From Paraglaciecola arctica BSs20135 (GTDB taxonomy: Bacteria; Pseudomonadota; Gammaproteobacteria; Enterobacterales; Alteromonadaceae): a stretch of DNA of 64,000 nucleotides. Both the position numbers and the translations under genes were made by a program. Below are positions 34,702 to 44,020 of this stretch, piece after piece; positions within the stretch are counted from its first letter, which is position 1; every line of letters begins with the position of its first letter. Location: the NCBI RefSeq assembly GCF_000314995.1, contig NZ_BAEO01000062.1:124001-188000 (forward strand), in the 5' to 3' direction. Below the pieces are notes generated by a model that saw nothing but the letters and a program-made list of their open reading frames with translations, made no database searches and had not been told where the DNA came from.

Positions 34702-37700
34702 ATGTTTAAAACGAAACCGCAAATCGCCGCTGTACCTCGACTTAACTGGCTAAGATTACACCTCTTTAGTTTTACCTTAATTGTCATGATTGGTTTGGCT
34801 TGGCCTCATGCAAGTTATGCTCAAGTTGCCACCTGCCCAGGTCCGCCACCTTTGACGACTACTGATTCAGATAGTGATGGGTACGACGACAATATTGATG
34901 TTTTCCCATCCGATCCTCTTCGTCATTACGACTATGACATGGATGGCATCAGTAATTACGACGAAGATGATGATGATGGTGATGGTGTACTCGACATAAA
35001 TGACAATAATCTAGATGCCGACACTGTTATCAATTTCTATGACCCTTTCCCCGAAGATCCTCTTGAGTGGCTAGACACTGATGGGGATTGCCTTGGTAAC
35101 AATGCGGATATGGATGACGATAACGATGGTTATGCTGATACCGTTGATCCTTTTCCTTTAGATGCCTCTGAGTGGGAAGACACTGACAGTGATTTGATAG
35201 GTAACAACTCTGACTCTGATGATGATAACGATGGTGTAATTGATTTATATGATGATTTGCCTACAGACCCTAATGAACAAACCGATACCGATCACGATGG
35301 CATTGGTAATAATACTGATGAAGACGATGATAATGATGGTGTTGACGATATAGATGATGCTTTTCCGTTACTCGCTACTGAAACATTAGACACAGATAAT
35401 GATGGTATTGGAGACAATGCCGATCCTGACAACGATGGTGATGGTGTAGTTGACGCCAATGATATCTGGCCAGATGATCCAGATGAATGGTTCGATAATG
35501 ATGGTGACATGATTGGAGATAATGAAGACACCGATGACGACAATGATGGCTTTGCAGATAGTGTTGATGCATTTAGGACCGACCCTGCTGAAAATTTAGA
35601 TACTGATGGTGATGGTGTCGGTAACAATGCCGACAGTGATGATGACGGTGATGGGGTAAGTGACAGTAATGACAGATTCCCTCTCGACCCATCAGAGTAT
35701 ATTGATACTGATGGTGACGGCACCGGTAATAACGCGGATTCCGATGATGACGGTGATGGAGTGGAAGATGGTATTGATAAATTTCCACTTGATAGAACTG
35801 AATACTTAGATACAGATGGCGATGGTATTGGTAACAATGCAGACACCGACGACGATGGTGATGGCGTAGCCGATAGTATTGATCCTGAACCTCTTAATAT
35901 GGCCGAAGATACCGACACCGATGGGGATGGTGTCGGCAACATTACCGATACTGATGATGATGGAGATGGTGTAACCGATGGCTTTGATGCTTTCCCTTTA
36001 AATAAAGATGAATGGGACGACACTGATGGAGATGGCTTAGGTAATAACTTAAGTGATGCCGATGATGATAATGATGGTATAGCTGACTCTGCGGACGCCT
36101 TTCCCTTAGATAGTAATGAATGGCTTGATACAGATAATGACGGTACAGGTAATAACGCAGACACTGATGATGACGGAGACGGCACCATCGATAGCATCGA
36201 TGCTTTTCCACTTAATTCTACTGAATCTAAAGATACCGACGGTGATGGTATAGGTGACAACGCCGATAGTGACGACGACAATGACTCTTTTATTGATATC
36301 AATGATGATTTTCCGTTAGACCAATTTGAATGGTTAGATACAGACGGCGACACCGTCGGCAATAATGCTGACAACGATGATGATAATGACGGCATTAAAG
36401 ACTCATTAGATATATTCCCACTAAATGACGCTGAATCAGTCGACACAGATGTTGATGGCATTGGTAATAATGCAGATAGTGACGATGATAATGATGGCTC
36501 AATAGATGCTGATGATGTGTTTCCCCTTGATAGATCAGAATGGCTAGACACCGACCTTGATGGCATCGGAAATAATTTGGATACCGACGATGATAACGAC
36601 GGAGTGACAGATAATCTGGATTTATTCCCTTTAGACAGTTCTGAGTGGCAAGACTCAGATGCTGATGGAACGGGGAACAATGCGGATAGCGACGATGATA
36701 ATGATGGCGTTAGTGACACCGATGATGCCTTTCCACTTGATCCTGTTGAAACTACCGACACGGATTTAGACGGTATTGGCAATGTATTGGATAACGATGA
36801 TGACGGCGACGGCGTACTAGATTATTTGGATGAAAGGCCGCTTGATCCTTTAGAGTCACTAGACAGTGATGACGATGGTATAGGTAATAACATTGATCTC
36901 GATGATGACAATGATGGCATGAGTGATGAGTATGAAGACACTTATGGTTTTGATTCCTTGGATCCAGCAGACGCTTTACTCGATAGTGATTTGGATGGTG
37001 TGATTAACATTGATGAAGCTCATGACGGCAGTAATCCTTTTATCGATGATTACCCCCCAGAGATTGATGTTCCGCAATCGCTGCACCTGAACGCTGAACA
37101 TATTTTCACAACTCTTACTGAAGACGCTTTAGTGGCGGCGACAAATATTTCTGCTAATGACGGCTTAGATGGAGATGATTGTTGTAGTCTGAGGCCCGTC
37201 GGTTTTGAAAGTGGTGTGCAGGTATTAACGTCTGGGCAATATCCGATTACATGGCGTGCTGTTGATAATGCTGGCAATATTGCTTACAAAGAGCAAATAA
37301 TTAACCTTTATCCCTTAGTTAATTTTGAAGCCGATCAGACTGTTGCAGAGGGGAGCACAGCAAGGGTAAAAGTTGTCTTATCTGGCAGCGCTCCCAATTA
37401 TCCTTTTAAGATCCCCGTTGCAGTAGTTGGGAATGTCGACTCTTTTGACTACAGCATTGATAATGAATTTGTGGTGATTGAAAGCGGCACTATTGGTTAT
37501 ATCAACATTAAATTGAATGAAGATTTTCAAACTGAAGGTGATGAACTACTTATTCTTGAATTTGATGATGGGTTGAATGTGGGCTCGCAGAGAACTCATA
37601 CTATTACCGTAAGTGAAGATAATTTAGCGCCTAATTTGAGTGTGGCGGTAACACAACAAAACGTGGTGTTATCGAATGTTGCTAAAGATGACGGTGATAT

Positions 37701-38703
37701 TAAGCTAACTTTGCAGATTGACGATTCTAATCCAGATGATACACATATTATTGAGTGGACTATTCCTTCAGAGTATCAAACACAAATTAGTGCCAATCAG
37801 ATGGTGGCGGTCATTAACCCTAGTAACTTAACTTTACCAAGCACTAATAGTGATATTTTGTCTTTGTCGGTGGAAGTTACCGACAGTGGTGAGGGAACAT
37901 TAGTGACCACAAAAATCATCAATATAGCAATCTTGGCGACTCAACCTACATTAACTAACAGTGATGTTGATCGAGACGGATTAACCGATAAGGAAGAAGG
38001 TTTTGTGGACCAGGACCTAGATGGTCTGCCAGCATTTATGGATACATCAGATGTCAGTTATATTCAGCCTAAACATGTTAATTCTGCCATTACTAAGTTT
38101 GTCGAAACTGAACCTGGTTTAGAACTATCACTGGGGAAATATGCAAGATTACAACAGTCAGACGGTGTGATGTTGTCCGAGCAAGAAATTCAAGCAACGG
38201 GGTTGGTTGCCGCTGATGACCTTAGCCATCAAGATGAGTATTTCGATTTTGAAATTAATAATATTTTACCATTAGGTAGCTCGGTGGATATCGTTTTACC
38301 TTTGCAACACAGTCTTCCTGAGTTTGCTACTTATAGAAAATATACAGATGCACAGGGCTGGCAATATTTTGTGGAAGATGCGAGTAACAGCTTAGCGTCA
38401 ACTGTATCTGTTAACGATGTATGCCCGCCGCCTAATAGCAGTAAGTACTCAACAGGGTTGAATCAAGGTGATGATTGTGTGCGTTTAACCATTAAAGACG
38501 GTGGTCCCAATGATGCTGACGGCATAGAAAATGGAACTATTGATGATCCCGGTGGCATAGCTGTGCAGACTGTAAATGAAATCGTCAAAAACCTTGATCC
38601 AGAAACAAGCACTAGTGGAGGTGCGTTTAGTCTAAACCTTGGGTTGCTAATAATGTTGTTTGGATGGCGCAGTATTATAGGTCGTTCTATTAACCTAAAA
38701 TAA
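34702..38703 (+). CDS. Large thrombospondin type 3 repeat protein with C-terminal sorting tail
   Basis: 1333 residues. Signal peptide (about 14-40); about 19 acidic thrombospondin type 3 units (roughly 53-760) of the form DTDGDGIGNNADSDDDNDG with FPLD linkers, which should bind many Ca ions; an HYR-like segment (about 780-870); a Calx-beta-like segment (875-975); a choice-of-anchor U-like domain (about 1130-1300: YRKYTDAQGWQ, IKDGGPNDADG); then a GG-containing C-terminal hydrophobic segment (SGGAFSLNLGLLIML) and basic end resembling GlyGly-CTERM. Probably a surface-displayed or released calcium-stabilised stalk. The domain calls beyond the repeats are by eye. Confidence 0.9.
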   Translation: MFKTKPQIAAVPRLNWLRLHLFSFTLIVMIGLAWPHASYAQVATCPGPPPLTTTDSDSDGYDDNIDVFPSDPLRHYDYDMDGISNYDEDDDDGDGVLDINDNNLDADTVINFYDPFPEDPLEWLDTDGDCLGNNADMDDDNDGYADTVDPFPLDASEWEDTDSDLIGNNSDSDDDNDGVIDLYDDLPTDPNEQTDTDHDGIGNNTDEDDDNDGVDDIDDAFPLLATETLDTDNDGIGDNADPDNDGDGVVDANDIWPDDPDEWFDNDGDMIGDNEDTDDDNDGFADSVDAFRTDPAENLDTDGDGVGNNADSDDDGDGVSDSNDRFPLDPSEYIDTDGDGTGNNADSDDDGDGVEDGIDKFPLDRTEYLDTDGDGIGNNADTDDDGDGVADSIDPEPLNMAEDTDTDGDGVGNITDTDDDGDGVTDGFDAFPLNKDEWDDTDGDGLGNNLSDADDDNDGIADSADAFPLDSNEWLDTDNDGTGNNADTDDDGDGTIDSIDAFPLNSTESKDTDGDGIGDNADSDDDNDSFIDINDDFPLDQFEWLDTDGDTVGNNADNDDDNDGIKDSLDIFPLNDAESVDTDVDGIGNNADSDDDNDGSIDADDVFPLDRSEWLDTDLDGIGNNLDTDDDNDGVTDNLDLFPLDSSEWQDSDADGTGNNADSDDDNDGVSDTDDAFPLDPVETTDTDLDGIGNVLDNDDDGDGVLDYLDERPLDPLESLDSDDDGIGNNIDLDDDNDGMSDEYEDTYGFDSLDPADALLDSDLDGVINIDEAHDGSNPFIDDYPPEIDVPQSLHLNAEHIFTTLTEDALVAATNISANDGLDGDDCCSLRPVGFESGVQVLTSGQYPITWRAVDNAGNIAYKEQIINLYPLVNFEADQTVAEGSTARVKVVLSGSAPNYPFKIPVAVVGNVDSFDYSIDNEFVVIESGTIGYINIKLNEDFQTEGDELLILEFDDGLNVGSQRTHTITVSEDNLAPNLSVAVTQQNVVLSNVAKDDGDIKLTLQIDDSNPDDTHIIEWTIPSEYQTQISANQMVAVINPSNLTLPSTNSDILSLSVEVTDSGEGTLVTTKIINIAILATQPTLTNSDVDRDGLTDKEEGFVDQDLDGLPAFMDTSDVSYIQPKHVNSAITKFVETEPGLELSLGKYARLQQSDGVMLSEQEIQATGLVAADDLSHQDEYFDFEINNILPLGSSVDIVLPLQHSLPEFATYRKYTDAQGWQYFVEDASNSLASTVSVNDVCPPPNSSKYSTGLNQGDDCVRLTIKDGGPNDADGIENGTIDDPGGIAVQTVNEIVKNLDPETSTSGGAFSLNLGLLIMLFGWRSIIGRSINLK

Positions 38704-38727
38704 CAACTTTATGGGGTATATAAACCA

Positions 38728-38763
38728 GATGTAAAACTGCTAAATGTTTTTATCTGGTTTATC
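38728..38763. terminator. Hairpin between convergent genes
   Basis: AAACCAGAT and ATCTGGTTT flank about 20 bp just after the repeat-protein gene, placed to end transcription from both sides. The T tract is weak. Confidence 0.45.
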
Positions 38764-38794
38764 GCCTTAACAAACAAGTCATATGACTTTGTTA

Positions 38795-40381
38795 TTATTT
38801 GTCTTCGCTTTGTGCCCAAAGTTTAATAATTCCATCGTGTTCATGCATATTGGACATATTGCGCTGTTTAAATTCCATTAACCATCGTTTAACCATCGAT
38901 TGATATTGTATCGTTTGCTTAAATATGACTGCTGAAGACTTTAATTTTTCAATTAACTTCTGAGAGGTACCTTGTTTTGAAACTGCCAGATAACTGGTCG
39001 CAAGCTGAAACTGAAATACTCTCGTAAGATCACTGCAGGATTCTTCAATTGTTTGGCATATTATGTTGACTCCACCATCTGACAAAAATAAATAGTCCGC
39101 TTCGCCGGTTAGCACTTTCTGCACTGCCACTTGCCATGTTGGGGTGGCCACGGCGATATGCCCTGCGTCAATGATTATTTGTTCACGAAAATCACCGGCA
39201 AGTACAGTAATTACACTTTGTGGCGGTAATTGCGCGATATTATCGATACTGGTGTTTTGGTGGCTAGATTTACGGCCAAATATAGAATAAGCATTCTGTG
39301 TGATTGGGGATATCCAATGGAAACTGTCCTCTCTGTCTTGGGTTCTTGCTAAAGCAAAAACTAACACATCAGACTTCATTTTACTTTCGACTAATATACG
39401 CTGCCAAGGAGCAACTAGAATTTGCTGCTGCATGCCTGCCTCAGTTAATATGCCTTGCACTAATTCAACAGCGTAACCGGAGGGTTTGCCATGTTCATCA
39501 TATTGACTAAATGGTGGTTCAAGGTGAGTTAACACCCAAATGTTATTCGCAAACAATTGATTATTATTGATTTCACCAAATGTTATAATGCCTTCTGTCA
39601 TGGTGACATCGGCTTCTAGTTGTTGTAATTTTGGTAACCACTGCTCTACAAGTTGATCGAATGTGTTAGTCCTTTTAAAACGCTCTGAAGCATTTGCTAG
39701 TTTTATTGCATGCTCACGGTTAGTGTCAGTTTTTAGCATTGCCATATAACTGAATTGGATGTCATGAGTGTAAATTTTCTTTAATGATACACAGTTAAAC
39801 TCGGCCAATTTACAGGTAGTAGAAATACCCAATTCAGAGAAAAATATCGAGGAAATTCTGCCTTTTAAAACAGCATCGACGGCCTGTTTCCAGCTATTAA
39901 ACTCGACGATGTCTTTTACCCTATGATTACGCAAAATATCCGCGCGATAATCGCCACTTAAAACACCAACTGATTTTAATTTGTCGAGCCCATCAATTTT
40001 GGGATTTTTTTGTGAGTCATCAACCACAGAAAATATACCAATAACATTCGCAGTCATCGGTGCGATCCAAAAGAAATCATCTTCTCGTTCTGGTGTGCGA
40101 ACTATGCCTGTTGCGACCGCCAGTTTGCTTTTATTCATTTGCTCGATTAAACGAGAAAAGGGCAAGGGGCTGACAGTTGGCTGGTATCCCGCCAAATTAA
40201 AAAGGCTTCGGGCATATTCAACTGAATAACCTGACATACGCCCATCGTCTTGTAGTTCACTAAAAATAGGTGATGGATTAGTGAGTAACTCTATTGGTGG
40301 TAATGACTCTTGAGCAATCGGCATTGAGCCATTAATAAAATAGAGACTAAATCCAATAAGCGACTGTATTACATGTTTCAA
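38795..40381 (-). CDS. Double periplasmic solute-binding protein (SBP type 3)
   Basis: 528 residues with a signal peptide and two amino-acid-binding-type domains in tandem (about 25-245 and 265-500). Each holds a matching GYSVEYARSLFNLAGYQ or GYAVELVQGILTEAGMQ segment and a repeated REDDFFWIAP or REDSFHWISP motif, so it arose by internal duplication. No permease or enzyme domain follows. It may feed a transporter elsewhere or act as a sensor. Monocistronic. Confidence 0.85.
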   Translation of the reverse strand: MKHVIQSLIGFSLYFINGSMPIAQESLPPIELLTNPSPIFSELQDDGRMSGYSVEYARSLFNLAGYQPTVSPLPFSRLIEQMNKSKLAVATGIVRTPEREDDFFWIAPMTANVIGIFSVVDDSQKNPKIDGLDKLKSVGVLSGDYRADILRNHRVKDIVEFNSWKQAVDAVLKGRISSIFFSELGISTTCKLAEFNCVSLKKIYTHDIQFSYMAMLKTDTNREHAIKLANASERFKRTNTFDQLVEQWLPKLQQLEADVTMTEGIITFGEINNNQLFANNIWVLTHLEPPFSQYDEHGKPSGYAVELVQGILTEAGMQQQILVAPWQRILVESKMKSDVLVFALARTQDREDSFHWISPITQNAYSIFGRKSSHQNTSIDNIAQLPPQSVITVLAGDFREQIIIDAGHIAVATPTWQVAVQKVLTGEADYLFLSDGGVNIICQTIEESCSDLTRVFQFQLATSYLAVSKQGTSQKLIEKLKSSAVIFKQTIQYQSMVKRWLMEFKQRNMSNMHEHDGIIKLWAQSEDK

Positions 40382-40508
40382 ATTAGATTACCCATGGGCG
40401 GCTATAAATCGCCTATTGACCTGCCAATACATCTTAATGTGTATTTATTGTACTATAGGAATAGTGCATTGCCGATGGGGTAGGGCATAAAATGCTAAAA
40501 CAGCTCTT

Positions 40509-40640
40509 TTATTTTTGCGCGCGGCTACAACGTTTGGAACAGTGTTTTACTTCATCCCAGTTCCTTTCCCACTTTTTTCGCCAATTAAACGAGCGGTTGC
40601 ACATTAAACATACCTTACTGGGAAGCTCAGACTTTTTCAT
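40509..40640 (-). CDS. DUF2256 zinc-finger-like small protein
   Basis: 43 residues. Two cysteine pairs (VCLMC and HCSKRC) around NWRKKWERNWDEV are the signature of DUF2256. The ATG lies inside the end of the FeS photolyase gene (14-bp overlap), so they are co-translated. DUF2256 genes are commonly seen next to photolyase/cryptochrome genes; the function is unknown. Confidence 0.88.
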   Translation of the reverse strand: MKKSELPSKVCLMCNRSFNWRKKWERNWDEVKHCSKRCSRAQK

Positions 40641-42165
40641 ATGTGTCTAAAGTTTGGAGAAATATTTGGCTGTCCCGTTGGATAATTTGACGTTTCTCGT
40701 CAGTCATTTTGTTGAGTGTGCGGTAGGGCATGCCTAAACGTGGGTTGTTGCCTAGTTTTTCTTTATTTCTGTCTAAAAAATCCCAATATAAATAATTGAA
40801 AGGACAGGCTTGTGAGCCATTTTTGTCTTTGACTTTGTAGTGGCAACTTTTGCAATAATTGGACATTTTGTTGATATAGCTGCCGCTGGCGGCATAAGGT
40901 TTACTAGCCAGTAGGCCGCCATCAGCAAATAGGATCATGCCGGTGACATTGGGCATTTCGACCCATTCATAAGCGTCGGCGTAGACAATTAAATACCATT
41001 CGTTGACTTCATCAGGATGCAGGCCAGCTAATAAGGCAAAGTTACCTAATATCATTAAGCGCTGGATATGATGGGCATAAGCGTTTTCTGAGGTTTCTTT
41101 GATGCACTGATGTAGGCAGTTCATTTTGGTGTTGGCGTCCCAAAAGAATTTAGGTAGCGAACGTGTGGCTTCGAGAAAATTTTCGTTTTTATAGTCAGGC
41201 ATTTTTAGCCAATACAAACCGCGAACATACTCACGCCAGCCTAATACTTGGCGAATAAAACCTTCCACTGCGTTTAGCGGCGCATCGCCATTTCGGTAGG
41301 CATTTTCGGCCTGTTCAATGACTTCTTTAGGTGTTAACAAACCGCAGTTTAAGTAAAAACTAATGTGCGAGTGATACATCCAAGGTTGACCTTGCACCAT
41401 AGCGTCTTGGTAATCGCCAAAGTTAACCAAGCGCTGGGAGATAAATTCATCTAACACCACTAAGGCTTGCTCTCGGGTCACAGCAAAGTGAAAGTTTTCC
41501 AGTTGCCCAAAGTGATCGTCAAATTCTTTTGCTACTAACTCCAGCACTTCTTGGGTGATGGCATCGGTTTCGAATTTTGTGGGTTGTGGCGGTGACATTT
41601 CTTTAGGTAAAGCTTTACGGTTAGCGCTATCAAAATTCCATTTATCACCTACAGGCTTGTCGCCATCCATCAAAAAATGCCATGCTTTGCGCATTTCGCG
41701 ATAGAAAAACTCCATGCGTAATTGTTTACGCCCTTGTGCCCAAGAGGCAAATTCTTCTAGACTAGCCAAAAAGCGATCGTCTTGGCGAATTTCTACCGCT
41801 ATGTTTAACTTTTCTTGCCAACTCTGCATCTCTACTAAAACACGATACTCACCTGGGTGAGTGAGTATAATTTTGTCGATATTTTTCTGTTCACACAACC
41901 GTTTCACTTCGCCAAACAAACTGCCTTTGTTGTCTTTACCGTCATATTTTGTATAGACCAGTTGATGGCCTTTGCCGGTTAATTCATTGGCAAAATGGCG
42001 CATGGCCGAGAATAAAAAGGCAATTTTCTTTTTATGATGTTTAACGTAGTTGGCTTCTTCACGCACTTCGACCATTAACAGCCAGTCGTTGTCTAATTCG
42101 CAATCCTTTAGGCTGGCTAAGTCATGGCTGAGTTGATCAGCTAAAATTAATCTTAAAGTACTCAT
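40627..42165 (-). CDS. FeS-BCP type (6-4) photolyase/cryptochrome
   Basis: 512 residues. The N-terminal LRLILADQLSHDL and the C-terminal half with MILGNFALLAGLHPDEVNEW and four cysteines (CLHQC near residue 350, CKSCH and CPF near 440-455) mark the iron-sulfur bacterial cryptochrome/photolyase clade. These repair (6-4) photoproducts using FAD and a lumazine-type antenna with a 4Fe-4S cluster. Its start overlaps the upstream phrB stop (ATGA) and its end overlaps DUF2256: a tight three-gene operon. Confidence 0.93.
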   Translation of the reverse strand: MSTLRLILADQLSHDLASLKDCELDNDWLLMVEVREEANYVKHHKKKIAFLFSAMRHFANELTGKGHQLVYTKYDGKDNKGSLFGEVKRLCEQKNIDKIILTHPGEYRVLVEMQSWQEKLNIAVEIRQDDRFLASLEEFASWAQGRKQLRMEFFYREMRKAWHFLMDGDKPVGDKWNFDSANRKALPKEMSPPQPTKFETDAITQEVLELVAKEFDDHFGQLENFHFAVTREQALVVLDEFISQRLVNFGDYQDAMVQGQPWMYHSHISFYLNCGLLTPKEVIEQAENAYRNGDAPLNAVEGFIRQVLGWREYVRGLYWLKMPDYKNENFLEATRSLPKFFWDANTKMNCLHQCIKETSENAYAHHIQRLMILGNFALLAGLHPDEVNEWYLIVYADAYEWVEMPNVTGMILFADGGLLASKPYAASGSYINKMSNYCKSCHYKVKDKNGSQACPFNYLYWDFLDRNKEKLGNNPRLGMPYRTLNKMTDEKRQIIQRDSQIFLQTLDTYEKV

Positions 42166-43622
42166 GACGACGCTGGTGTTTCGTTTGGTTGTTGTTTTGA
42201 CTGGGCTAAAGCATCAAGGGCGCGCAAGCGTGAGGCTTTTAAATCAACCAAGGGTTTAGGGTAGTTATCACCTAGTTTTACCCCTGCATAATCCAGAATA
42301 TTTTGCGGTGCATCCCATGGATTATGAATAAACTTGTCTGGCATTTTACTCAACTCAGGACAGTAACGTTTTACATAGTCACCGTGCACATCAAAACGTT
42401 GTCCCTGCGTTACTGGGTTAAAAATTCTAAAGTAAGGAGAAGCATCAGCACCGGTCCCCGCAACCCATTGCCAGCTTGCACTGTTTGCGGCTAAGTCGGC
42501 ATCTAACAAACAATCCCAAAACCAACGTTCGCCTTTGCGCCAGTCGATTAATAGATTTTTAACTAAAAACGAAGCGACCACCATACGTACTCGATTATGC
42601 ATAGTGCCTGTTTGCCAGAGTTCGCGCATACCTGCGTCCACAATGGGAATGCCGGTTTGACCAAGTTGCCAAGCCTTAAGTGAATCTTCATCATTGCGCC
42701 AAATAAAATGTTCAAACTTAGGGCTGAAGTTTTTTTGTGGAATGTGCGGGAAATGAAACAACAAATAATGAGAAAACTCCCGCCAGCCTAATTCACTTAA
42801 ATAACAATCTAGGCCTATATCTTCGGTATTGCCGTTAAGGGCATTAATGCCCGCATACCAAATTTGATTCGGCGATATTTCACCAAAGTGTAGGTGCGGT
42901 GATAATTTAGAAGTGGCACCTAGTTCGGGAAAATCTCGTTTGTTTTTATACTCTTTGGCCCCGTCAGGTAAAAATTCGCTGAGGTGTTGAGCTGCGCCTT
43001 TTTCACCCGGCGTCCACATAGTTTGTATAGTGCTATGCCAACTTATTTCAGGCATGAGTTCTAGTGAATCTATGCCATTATCAATTTCAGAATAATATTC
43101 AATTTGCAGATCTTTGGGGGCCGCAACAGGCATTCTGGGTGATGATTTGGACAAACACCCGCGGCGGTAATAAGGCGTAAACACTTTATATGGGGTCTGA
43201 TCCTTTTTTAATACTTGCCAAGGTTCCCATAATAAATGGCTGTTAAAGCTTTGCACCTCTATTCCAGCTGCAACTAATGTTTGTTTCAGTTGGGTGTCGC
43301 GTTTTATTTGCCATGGCTCATAAGCCCGGTTCCAGGCTATGCGTTTTATGTCATGCTTTTGCATTAACCCGATTAATAACTTACTAGCATCGCCTTTGAT
43401 GCAGTGTAATTGATTATCTAATGAATCATTTAAAGCATTTAGTGACTGATGTAGCCACCATTTACTGGCTCCACCCGGTACACAATGTTCGGGGCAAGCA
43501 GTATCAAAAATAAACACAGGGATCACTGAGTCTAGCTTTGCGGCAAAGGCTAATGCTGGGTTGTCTCGTAAGCGAAGATCTTGACGGAACCAAACTAAAG
43601 TTGAGTCGGTGATAAAAATCAC
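42162..43622 (-). CDS. phrB: Deoxyribodipyrimidine photolyase
   Basis: Light-driven repair of cyclobutane pyrimidine dimers. 486 residues: antenna domain (LVWFRQDLRLRDNPAL) and FAD domain (SELGWREFSHYLLFHFP, GIPIVDAGMRELWQTG, HNRVRMVVASFLVKNLLIDW, WQWVAGTGADASPYFRIFNP), all canonical. First gene of the phrB - FeS photolyase - DUF2256 operon, divergent from the DUF2805/ovoA group. Confidence 0.96.
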   Translation of the reverse strand: MIFITDSTLVWFRQDLRLRDNPALAFAAKLDSVIPVFIFDTACPEHCVPGGASKWWLHQSLNALNDSLDNQLHCIKGDASKLLIGLMQKHDIKRIAWNRAYEPWQIKRDTQLKQTLVAAGIEVQSFNSHLLWEPWQVLKKDQTPYKVFTPYYRRGCLSKSSPRMPVAAPKDLQIEYYSEIDNGIDSLELMPEISWHSTIQTMWTPGEKGAAQHLSEFLPDGAKEYKNKRDFPELGATSKLSPHLHFGEISPNQIWYAGINALNGNTEDIGLDCYLSELGWREFSHYLLFHFPHIPQKNFSPKFEHFIWRNDEDSLKAWQLGQTGIPIVDAGMRELWQTGTMHNRVRMVVASFLVKNLLIDWRKGERWFWDCLLDADLAANSASWQWVAGTGADASPYFRIFNPVTQGQRFDVHGDYVKRYCPELSKMPDKFIHNPWDAPQNILDYAGVKLGDNYPKPLVDLKASRLRALDALAQSKQQPNETPASS

Positions 43623-43738
43623 TCCAAAAATTAACTAAATAGTTTAAGTAATACTAACAAATGAGGTTTCTAGATCTAATATTCATGAATATTAATTATT
43701 AAGTGAACCTATTATTTCATTTATTCGTAATCCCGAGT

Positions 43739-44014
43739 ATGAATAAGAATGAATACACTTTTAATACAGCAGAAAAATCACGCATTGTCGAAATGGATTG
43801 GGAGGATAGAACCCCTTATGAAGCTATTGAAGGCTTGTTTGGGATTAACTCCAATCAGCTAATTGACTTGATGCGCAATGAGCTGAAAATTGGGTCGTTC
43901 AAGGTTTGGCGTAAACGTATGCGAGGCAGGCAAACCAAACACCTTAGTCTAAGACCACAAGGTATATTGCGCGGATATTGTAAAACTCAATATAAACATA
44001 GCCGAGGAAAATAA
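43739..44014 (+). CDS. DUF2805 (TIGR03643) family protein
   Basis: 91 residues from the ATG at 43739; the longer frame from 43703 adds a hydrophobic stretch with no ribosome site. MDWEDRTPYEAIEGLFG and FKVWRKRMRGRQTKHLSLR are the family signature, with a likely helix-turn-helix in the first half. The family is commonly encoded beside photolyases. Ends 6 bp before the ligase-like gene. Confidence 0.85.
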   Translation: MNKNEYTFNTAEKSRIVEMDWEDRTPYEAIEGLFGINSNQLIDLMRNELKIGSFKVWRKRMRGRQTKHLSLRPQGILRGYCKTQYKHSRGK

Positions 44015-44020
44015 GGTTGA

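Noticed and set aside
35292-36782. Long antisense open frame of 496 codons inside the thrombospondin-repeat gene
   Set aside because: A Ser/Leu/Pro-rich low-complexity shadow of the Asp-rich repeats; no ribosome site and no domain.
34860-36960. Dense DNA repeats that could be taken for a CRISPR array
   Set aside because: They are degenerate in-frame coding repeats (about 39 codons each) without spacers of constant length.
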